From positions 839,554-867,798 of the forward strand of contig BFEA01000464.1 in assembly GCA_003427395.1 (NCBI GenBank): a DNA stretch of 28,245 nucleotides. The letters run 5' to 3'. Position numbers and translations under genes: made by a program. The notes beneath the pieces are model-generated. The model saw only the letters and a list, made by a program, of their open reading frames with translations. It was not told the origin of the DNA and searched no databases. The stretch's first letter is position 1, and every line of letters starts with the position of its first letter. Positions 21,301 through 28,245 of this stretch are shown here, piece after piece. The stretch is from Chara braunii. Lineage: Eukaryota > Streptophyta > Charophyceae > Charales > Characeae.

Positions 21301-22545
21301 AGATCATCGCTGAGTGAAGGCCACATGGTTTCCCAAAACTCTTTGGGGAGGTCGTCTAAGCCCGGAGTCTTTTCTTCCTCCATTTGCATGAGGGCCGTCC
21401 AGATTTCATCCTTGGTGATCTGGTGATCTAGCTCCTCTTTCTGTAGCGGGGTGAGGCGGCCCTCCATCGGACGGAGGAAGTCTTCCAGCTCTCTAAGGCG
21501 GTTTGCCTCCTGCTGTTGGGGAATGTGGGAGGAAAAAAAATCCTTGTCATAGGATATGGCGATCCTCACGCAATGGGCTGTGGAAATGGCTAATTCGTCG
21601 GTGATCGGGTCCAAAAAGGCCTCAATAGTCGTTCGGTGTGCTCTCATGGAGGCCAGACTGAAAATTTGGGAGTCCATGGTACCTTCAGTGGTCCATCTTG
21701 TTAGTTTCCCACGTATTCTGATTCCTTGCCATCTGTATTGCGCTAGGTGAAGAAGCTGGTCCTGTAAATTTTGAATGTCCAGAATATTATCATTGGAGTT
21801 GTCCTGATTAAGCAGGTTGTGAAGTCTTCTATGAACCTCTATTTCCTATGCATGTCGTCGACCTGCTAACAACTTCAAATATTCTTTACATTTCCTAGCT
21901 AGGAAAAAAAGTCCGTTAGTGAACCATTGGACTTCGGAATCGAAGAAGTGTTTTTGTTCTCCCCGAAAAGTCCAAACATCACGAATGTACGTGTGAAACA
22001 GCTTGTCCTTGAGCAGGGATGTGTTTAACTTGTAAAAACCAGGGCCTTGGTCTGGTCGTTTACGGAAGGAGAAGATGGCTCCGCATAGGCAGTGGTCTAG
22101 GCCAGGGTGGGGACTTTGTGGAAAAATGGTGGTTAGTTGCAAAGAGCTCACAATCTCCCGTGATAGTAGGATTAAGTCTATTCGTGACTTGGAATGCCGG
22201 GAGTGATCTTTGGTACGAAAACACGTGTATGTTTTCTCATTTGGGTGCAAGTATTTATACGCGTCTACCAGATTCAGGGATTCACAAAAGTAGGCTAATA
22301 TCCTTTCATCCTCCTCTACGTACCTCGGGTACTGGTTACGAGAACCCCATATATCCATCCATCTATCCGGTGCTGCATTGAAGTCGCCAGCGCTTATCAG
22401 CGGGACCCCTTGTGGCCCGAGAGTTTGCAGGTGGGCGAAGAAAATTGCCCTATTCGTCGATGTGTTGGGGGCATATACACAGAGGATGCTGCAATCCAAC
22501 TGCCTGAAAAATACGATTCCTCGTGTCGGGAGAGTTATTTCTTTT
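18354..22545 (-). pseudogene. LINE D ORF2: endonuclease, reverse transcriptase, zf-RVT
   Basis: This is an L1-type ORF2, 5'-truncated inside the endonuclease. Endonuclease (22540-21846): CVYAPN, GDFNAA at residues 38-43 of the frame starting 22499, SRIDLIL, GLDHC. RT (21677-20633): NYRPITLLTVVYKMLSKVL, QTGFMRNRNIQENIL, motif A FIDFEKAYDH, motif B RSVRQGDPIVPFLF, motif C FADDLTIMVD with both Asp. Thumb and connection follow (20597-20232), then a 444-codon frame (20195-18861) with KGGLGIIDP and the zinc segment WCSRC...HILLQC, and the C-terminus to 18354. Breaks are few: TAG at 21846, a frameshift just after motif A (about 20960), TAG at 20633, a frameshift near 20575, TGA for the expected Trp of the LWGG motif (about 20217), and TAA at 18861. 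All other joins stay in frame, so this is the youngest LINE here. It nicks target DNA and primes reverse transcription in intact relatives. Confidence 0.92.
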
Positions 22546-23042
22546 CTTTTCTTTTTTAGTAAATTATTTTCCCCGTTTACTACCCTGTGCAGCGGGCCTC
22601 CATCTGCCCTGGCCTACAGCCAGGGCCTATTCGGCTATTTGCCAGTTCGGCCTGTGGGACCAGGACGTGGCCTGCCCCCACAGGTCGTGTACTGTTCCAG
22701 TCCAGTCCAGTCCTGCCCGGTACCACTGTCGGTACCAGGCCAGTCCAGTCCGGTCCAGTCAGTCCGCTGGGGGTACACCCCAGCTGTTGTCTGTTTTTCA
22801 GATCATTCTTCATTCTGCACTTTTGGAGTACGTGCGTGTTGAGTCTGCGTCAGAGTTGCGCTGTCCCTTCCAACTCCATGTCCATCTCCTCCTGCTCAAC
22901 CCTTCGTCTTGATCCTGACGGACTGCCATCCCTGCGGGTCCGTCACACTGATGATACAAATAAGTTGAAACAACTCTGGCTTACCTCAGACTGGGTGTGG
23001 TCCCGACTCTTGCATGGATCAGGAAGCACTGAGCCTACATCG
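22546..23042. other. Gene-free stretch with GTCCA repeats and hairpins
   Basis: A perfect hairpin (GCCCTGGC-CTACA-GCCAGGGC) lies at about 22607-22627. From about 22690 to 22775 there are repeated CCAGT/GTCCA words on both sides of a small CGGTACC dyad. Similar CAGTCCAGTCC words recur near 26825. Plus-strand frames through here also run across later insertions and are not genes. Confidence 0.6.
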
Positions 23043-23102
23043 GGCCGTTACTCTCTATATATGCACAAAAGACAAAAGGTCTCCCAGTGTATCTTTTCAC
23101 GT

Positions 23103-23361
23103 CTTTTTTTTTTCCCTCCCCGGACAAGTCCTCTATTATTGCGCAGGGCCCATGCTAATCTTCTTTCTATGTACCCTTCCAACTTTAAACCAGCAGCACC
23201 TTTCCCACCTTTCCCATATGTCGGCCGTGGGCAGTTTCGGAAGGCCGAAACAAAAAATTCATCAACGGCAGCCCTCCCCCGTTTGGGCCCGGTGTTACCC
23301 AGTGGGTCTCAGCAAAATAGCTGGGAAAGCTACTGGTGGTCTAACAGATGTCCCAAGGGAT
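23103..23361 (-). pseudogene. U6 snRNA retropseudogene with poly(A) tail and target duplication
   Basis: On the minus strand the copy starts at 23361 with TCCCTTGGGACATC, close to the plant U6 5' end (TCCCTTCGGGGACATC, two bases missing). After an interrupting element it continues at 23188-23139 with the U6 core, including GAAGATTAGCATGG and CCCTGCGCAA, the segment that pairs with U4 and U2. A degenerate 3' part follows (23138-23114), then ten A (23113-23104). About 13 nt of the U6 GATGACACGC region are missing. The flanks TCTTTCCATGT (23362-23372) and TCTTTTCACGT (23092-23102) form an 11-bp target duplication with two mismatches. Precise 5' end, A tail and duplication are the marks of LINE-driven retroposition. 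It cannot act in splicing. Confidence 0.8.
23189..23341. mobile_element. 153-bp inverted-repeat MITE (S) inside the U6 copy
   Basis: The ends ACCAGCAGCACCTTTCCCACC (plus, from 23189) and ACCACCAGTAGCTTTCCCAGC (minus, from 23340) match at 17 of 21 positions. It is flanked on both sides by TAA (23186-23188 and 23342-23344). Removing it restores continuity with U6 (GACATC..G.TAAA..TTGG). A 3-bp TAA duplication suits PIF/Harbinger-type elements. Internal words (TTTCCCACCTTTCC, TCGGCC) recur in the neighbouring foldback near 23890. Confidence 0.7.
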
Positions 23362-23422
23362 TCTTTCCATGTTCTAGTTGAAGATTCATTCTGATTTTAC
23401 ACATTTGGTGAGTAGAGGAGCC

Positions 23423-23993
23423 AGGCCCATCTTCCTTCTTACCTTAGAGTTGGACCCCACAGGAATGCAGAAAGGAAGAAATTTTCAGCGAAACTGTTTC
23501 TGGGACCCCATAGGCAGCGGAGGACCTTGTGCCGAAAGCAAAATGTCCTCCAAATAGTGGTTTCCTGGACCCCACAACCCGCAATTTATGACATGGAAGA
23601 ACATTTATGGCCGTTCTCACAACGGCTAAACTCGGAAATGTCGCTCAGGAGGACTTTTCGCCACAATTTTGTGCCGAAAGTCGAGAGTGAGGGAGGGAGT
23701 GTGCGGGGTACTTTCCAAGGAAGGTCGCGGCCACCGTTTGAACCACATGAGGGGGCACGGTCATTCCTTCGGTGCACCCCACGCCATCTGGACATTCGGC
23801 CACTTTCCTTTTCGGGGCGCTGGCCGGGGATCTTTCCTGTTACGGAATATCAGTTGCGCACTTTTCCGCTATGGGGTCCCGGCAAAACAGTTTCCCACCT
23901 TTCCGAAATTGTTCGGCCACTTTTTGTGGCCAGACGTTTTGTTTTTCCTGTGGGGTCCAGCCCTTATCTACAGCCAGTTATCTCTTAGGGCCT
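23423..23993. mobile_element. Foldback element, about 570 bp
   Basis: Two nested inverted pairs define it. The outer pair is TGGACCCCACAGGAA (23451-23465 versus 23945-23959). The inner pair is GGGACCCCATAG with GAAACTGTTT nearby (23490-23513 versus 23869-23894). Short ends AGGCCC/GGGCCT lie at 23423 and 23988. No coding capacity. It abuts MITE Q copy A and shares words with element S, so the boundaries are approximate. Confidence 0.5.
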
Positions 23994-24166
23994 ACTCACA
24001 CTAGCACTCTCCTCTATGCATCGGACCATTATTACGCCCGGATGTAGATCCTTCCAATCGCAATCAGGTCCCGGAATCATGATACCTACCTTGAGGCCAT
24101 CATCCTTATTACAGGGGGAAAATAAAAAGGGCCGCTTTCATGAATGTCTGTGCCCCCTGGGCCTGG

Positions 24167-24280
24167 GGCTTCAATCCACTACTCTCCAATTTTGCAAAAT
24201 GAGAACGAACCTTCCGCTAGAACATCGAAAGATACAACGCCATAATTCTTGTCTTTTGTGCATGTGGAGAGTAGCAGAGC
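24167..24280 (+). mobile_element. MITE family Q, copy B
   Basis: It contains CTACTCTCCAATTTTGCAAAA near the left and the inverted form TTTTGTGCATGTGGAGAGTAG at the right (to 24274). The interior words AAATGAGAACGAA, GAACATCGAAAGATACAAC are shared with copies A and C. No coding capacity. Confidence 0.65.
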
Positions 24281-24890
24281 AAATATTCTGCGCTGCTCTC
24301 CATTCCCCCGTTTTCTCTTCCTTTTTTTTTGCCATTTGGCCGTGGAAACGATGGACACATGGTGTGTCAGACAGGACAATGCCACGTGGACTGTGGAATC
24401 CATGATGTCCTATCTACAGTCTTCACCGGAATAGAACGCCCGGTGATTATTACCGTATCTAGACTGAAAGTTGCCCCAAATACAGCGATAATGACCGGCC
24501 GTTCTCTTCGGCCTCTCCGGTCGCTTTCATGATGATGTTTACTGCTGACCTGCTCAGCAAAGGAGTGGACGTCCTAGCTGCACCACTCAGGGCATACTCG
24601 CAAAAGCACTTCAAGTTAAAGTTCCTAAATTTATCCGGAAGCAATTATGGCCAGACCTCAATGAAACTGACAGCAATCACATCCACTCAGAATTGGAAAT
24701 AGCCCAAGTGTGGGTACGCCCTCATACAAGTGTGTAAGAAATTGTAAATTTTGTTTGACAAATTGGCGACTGCATCTGCACCGTGACGTAGAAGGTGGAA
24801 AAGTACATGCGCGCATGTGCCACTATGTTTTGTGCTTTTCAGATTTGGCGGCTGATGGAGCGAGGTGTTACATTTCTGTACCAATCACAT
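24281..24890. other. Anonymous DNA between MITE Q copies B and C
   Basis: I see no coding sequence, RNA gene or clear repeat in this stretch. The T run at 24321-24331 has no recognisable element attached. Confidence 0.6.
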
Positions 24891-25007
24891 GGCCTCGCTC
24901 CGCCGCTCACCAAATGTGCAAAATGAGAATGAATGGTCCCTCCCAGAACATGGAAAGATACACCACCATATTTTTCTTCTTTTGGGCATGTGGTGAGTAG
25001 AGGAGCC
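24891..25007 (+). mobile_element. MITE family Q, copy C
   Basis: The left end GCTCACCAAATGTGCAAAA (24905-24923) and right end TTTTGGGCATGTGGTGAG (24980-24997) are inverted matches. The right end continues to the family terminus TAGAGGAGCC (25007). The interior AATGAGAATGAATGG and AGAACATGGAAAGATACAC match copies A and B. Length is about 117 bp. Confidence 0.7.
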
Positions 25008-25761
25008 AAATGAAATGTTTTTCTTGTCTTTTCTTTGTGTTTTTTTTTGTTTTCTTTTTCAAACATCCTGAGGGAGCCTATTCCAGGGGCGAGGTTCCAT
25101 TAGCAGTTGGATAGGAGTGTGGCCTATCCAGTGTGACACCGAGTGGCAGCCGGCTGACAGGTTCATTACAAATTTCTGGGCTGAGAAAACAGGAGAAAGG
25201 TTAAAGAAAAAAAAAAGAAACAGAGACCTCCCACTGGAAATCACGGCAGAGTGCATCCCAGCCATCAGATCATGATCTGATGGTGGTGGTTGCAACAACA
25301 GTGAACTAAGTAACCGCCACATTTTCTGGAATAAACTCGACTTCTGTCAGCAGTGATCCTGACACCCTCCATATACTCCGTGATTGAAGGAAGTCTCCGC
25401 CCACTGAGATAATTGCACAACAGCAAGAAAAATACTGAAAATCTTCTATCCAGTGGGCCTATGGCCTACCCCACCCTCTTTGGGGTTGGCCACACCCCCA
25501 ACCGATTGAAAAGATTCTGGCGGGAAGCTTTCTTTGCAGGGCATGCCCAGTGTTAAAGAGAGGAGGAGGGGAACAAATATCTCCTTACTTTTTCGGGTAA
25601 TACATGTAAAATACTGATCGTGGGATCACGAGTACTGCACGGCAGGATTTGGGTCACTCAACTGCCCCACAAACTCGTTTCTATCCTATCCCCACAAACT
25701 CGTTTCTATCCTATCCCTTTGCTAGTGGGACCTCGCCCCAGGAGGTGATAAGATATATATA
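25008..25761. other. Gene-free stretch with palindromes and a short duplication
   Basis: A perfect 22-bp palindrome lies at 25262-25283 (half-site CCATCAGATCA). A 7-bp hairpin GGATAGG/CCTATCC lies near 25108-25130. A perfect 25-bp tandem duplication lies at 25665-25689 and 25690-25714. A-rich runs occur near 25203-25219. No credible gene. Confidence 0.65.
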
Positions 25762-26117
<356 letters not shown>

Positions 26118-26650
26118 CATTTAGCTGTGCCTGGAACCGGGCCCGACGTCCCTCATAACGTTCGCCGCAGCTCTAAGGCTGAGCAAGGCTCTCTGGCCAA
26201 TCAAAGCCCAGGCCACGACTGTGGCAAGATTTTATTCCTCATTCGCTTCTGAATCCAATCCCTCCACTAACTAACAATATCCCTAAAACAAAATGTAACC
26301 TTATTCTAAGGAAAATCTATACACTCTACGATGAACACTAATTTGAGCACTACTTTGGACACCGTAGAAGGACAGAGCAAAGGGTTCTGAAAGGGTTTCA
26401 CCCAGTTCGTGCAACAATTGAAGATACCGGGGCGTGATCCCCAGACATTCCCCCACCCAGTGTACAGTACGTTTGTGTTGTTCATTGACCCCCGGTGACC
26501 CCCGGTGTGTGCGTTGAACCCACGACGTGTCCCCAAACCTGTGTATAAATGCCTTGTGTGTGAAGGGCGGGTCGTGTGCATTTGATCCGTAGGTCTGTTG
26601 CTTAGAAGTCTTAGGGTCGTCCGCAGGTGTCCCGAAAAATGCAAGTTTAC

Positions 26651-26674
26651 AGTTGACCTTTCGAAAGGTCAACT
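26651..26674. repeat. Perfect 24-bp palindrome with paired TTGACC words
   Basis: The half-site AGTTGACCTTTC is followed directly by its exact reverse complement. Each half carries TTGACC, which matches the core of the plant W-box bound by WRKY factors. Related GAAAGGTC and TTGACCTCTCGAA words recur to about 26800. No nearby gene start is evident, so regulatory use is speculative. Confidence 0.8.
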
Positions 26675-27600
26675 GGGCATACGGCCTCTGAAAGGTCAGT
26701 AGGTCGTGGCTAGGTTAGGTCTTGAAGAGTCAACTTGACCTCTCGAAGTCAGTAGAGGCAGCCCGTCAAATCTCTGAAAGGTCGAGAGTCCCAAGTCAAC
26801 CGGGAAGGGGCACATGAAAAGGCAGTCCCAGTCCAGTCCGTTTTCCAGCAAGTACCAGAGTCACTGTGGGACTGCACATCTTGAGGGCCTGGGACATCGG
26901 GCAGGCCCAGGCCCAGACCACCAAACGAAACAGTATCAATATAGAGGCCGCTATCAGTCATTCACTCATTCTGAGACAAACCACGTGGAAGCACTGCTTG
27001 AGTGTCTTGTGCGTCGAGTCACAGGTGGTCAGCAAGAGAGCCGGGTCGAAGAGGGCAAGCGGTCATAGCCGCTAGGAGGAGGAAGACGACGGCGGCCATA
27101 GCGGCCCGTGTGTAGAAAGAAGATAGTAGATAGTGTGTGTGAGTGCAGACATTCAGGGTAGATCCAAGTGTTGTGTGCGTACGACGTACATACGTGCATG
27201 CGAGTGTGTCTGATGGTGGATACAGTGTTCGGGTGGGAAGTTCAGTCTGGCGCTCAGACGCCACAGCCGCAAGATGTGACAAGTTGTCTTGAGCCGAGTT
27301 CCTGGCCGAAGGCCATATCCCTGAGTTTTCTGTGTGAGCGCACTGCGCCATGTCAAGCTTGTTGCTGATTCTGCTTTGAGGAAGTTGTTTTGCCATTGGC
27401 ATCTGCATGTACGCATGTTGGACGTGAAATAGAGACGAGTCTGAATGCAGTTCTAATGTATGTTTGGGACTTCTTGGAAATTAAAGTTTATTAGGAGGGG
27501 TTTTGGCTATTCTTTTCTGTTAGTACTTGTTACAGGGGCCAGGCTCAGCCTGAGGTTGGGGTTTGCGGGCGGTGGCCCCTGGGGCCAAGTGCAACTAGCA

Positions 27601-27712
27601 CCGTTGAGTTTCCTCAACGGCTGAATCTGGGCGTGTTGGTGGAGTGTGTGGTTGAGGAAACTCAACGTGATTTCTGCACATCTCCACAGAAACGTCCAGA
27701 TTCAGGCCTTTA
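27601..27712. repeat. Nested inverted repeat
   Basis: CGTTGAGTTTCCTCAAC (27602-27618) is exactly repeated in reverse complement at 27651-27667. The left copy is itself a hairpin (CCGTTGAG-TTTC-CTCAACGG, 27601-27620). The adjoining CTGAATCTGGGCGT also pairs with ACGTCCAGATTCAG (about 27692-27705) with one mismatch, so a second stem could form outside the first. Confidence 0.75.
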
Positions 27713-27770
27713 GGGAACTCAACACTGCTAGTTGGTATCTGGAGTGAACTTGTTACTTGACTGATGAAGG

Positions 27771-27800
27771 CCTTGGGCACTGGGTCCGTTTCAAATAAAA
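27771..27800 (+). repeat. A-tailed 3' motif, copy 1
   Basis: CCTTGGGCACTGGGTCC (27771-27787) is followed within a few bases by TTTCAAATAAAA. The same motif with one change recurs at 28213-28229. It may be the 3' end of a plus-strand poly(A) retroelement. Confidence 0.5.
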
Positions 27801-28212
27801 TTCCGAGTTCTGTTCAAAAATTATAAAAAAGGAGGAATGCGGGCTGGGGAACGACAGGGACCACTGGTGCCCCCCACTGGGCCCTGGGAGGCCCCAGCCT
27901 AGAGATTTGACACACCTCAGGGGATTCCCCCCCGGTGTCCAGCAGAAAGCTTGTCATGTTTCTACTCAGCAGGTTTGCAAAGACGGAGGAAGGAACTAGT
28001 GCTCAGCTGCAATGACCTGGCGCCTGATGATAAGGCGAAGAGGTTCTCTCCCTGTCTTAGAAAAGCCTGCACAGATTTTAATGATCATCCTCATGTTTTT
28101 TCTCCTCAATTTTCAGATAAGGGACGCTGAGCCCGATTCTCAGCAAAGTCTTGTGTTCACGCCGGGCAGACTGTGAGGACCCCGGCCTCAAACTTTCTCA
28201 TGGTTATATCAG

Positions 28213-28245
28213 CCTTGGGCACTGGGCCCATTCAAAAAAAAAAAA
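28213..28245 (+). repeat. A-tailed 3' motif, copy 2, at the window end
   Basis: CCTTGGGCACTGGGCCC is followed by ATTC and at least 11 A that run off the window. TGGGC-ACTGG-GCCCA forms a 5-bp hairpin; copy 1 keeps it with two G-T pairs. The A tail suggests the 3' end of a retroposed sequence of unknown 5' extent. Confidence 0.5.

Larger units (their letters stand above)
23043..23422 (-). mobile_element. MITE family Q, copy A (split by a U6 retrocopy)
   Basis: The minus strand begins GGCTCCTCTACTCACCA (23422-23406), the terminal inverted repeat of the family, and runs through GAACATGGAAAGA to 23362. It resumes at 23102 with AAAAGATACAC and ends near 23043. Joined in the reader's mind, the halves line up with copies B and C. 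The roughly 260 bp between them is the U6 retrocopy. Confidence 0.65.
26111..28245. other. Anonymous DNA at the right edge
   Basis: No convincing gene. Open frames are short and unrelated to known domains. There are the palindromes listed separately, a doubled TGACCCCCGG word near 26488-26507, a region of alternating purine and pyrimidine around 27171-27211 that might adopt Z-form, and two A-tailed copies of a 3' motif. Confidence 0.6.

Noticed and set aside
23030-23062. CCTACATCG with TATATAT downstream, resembling a plant snRNA promoter (USE plus TATA)
   Set aside because: Spacing is only about 12 bp, much shorter than in plant U6 or U2 genes, and it points away from the sense of the U6 copy. 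The TATA word is part of MITE Q.
22587-23381. Plus-strand frame of 264 codons
   Set aside because: It crosses the U6 retrocopy and MITE S on their antisense side, so it cannot be an ancestral gene. No domain seen.
28022-28045. CTGATGATAAGGCGAA
   Set aside because: Too short for stem II and no stem III or NUH site.

Overview
This window is nuclear DNA of a plant-lineage eukaryote and is almost entirely fossil transposable elements; I find no intact host gene. Three things point to the streptophyte line: L1-type LINEs whose second ORF ends in a zf-RVT-like zinc segment, a LINE first ORF of the plant type (DUF4283-like fold followed by a Cys/His knuckle), and a broken U6 snRNA copy whose 5' end resembles plant U6 rather than animal U6. 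From memory, the Ty3/gypsy integrase tail and the LINE proteins look like those of a charophyte alga such as Chara; that is an inference I could not test.

Layout from left to right. 1-879 is low-complexity and short-repeat DNA, probably including the 3' LTR of a Ty3/gypsy chromovirus. Its polypurine tract (880-892) and broken pol end (893-1620, minus) follow. At about 1621 it abuts LINE A (about 1621-3475, minus), a 5'-truncated ORF2 relic. 3476-6428 is mostly anonymous DNA with a G-box inverted repeat (4240-4384) and a 430-bp polypyrimidine tract. From 6480 to 22545 there is a stack of LINE relics, all on the minus strand: LINE C (endonuclease only, 6480-7422), LINE B (3' poly(A) at 7423, ORF2 to about 12060, then ORF1-like pieces to 17236), a short LINE tail (13513 to about 14150) and a Mutator-like foldback element (14872-15105) lodged in the ORF1 pieces, a small poly(A) element (17280-17551), and LINE D (17552-22545), the best preserved.

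22546-25007 holds small non-autonomous elements: three copies of a roughly 115-bp inverted-repeat element. One copy is split by a U6 retrocopy with poly(A) tail and target duplication, and that retrocopy is itself split by a 153-bp inverted-repeat element flanked by TAA. A 570-bp foldback follows. 25762-26110 is a tandem repeat with (TA)n tracts and one hammerhead-ribozyme-like core. 26111-28245 is anonymous DNA with palindromes and two copies of an A-tailed 3' motif.

The most notable signals are the hammerhead-like motif, a 3' hairpin whose stem is kept by four compensatory changes between two LINE tails, and the triple nesting around the U6 copy. All protein-coding pieces are broken, and no functional pathway can be built from this window.
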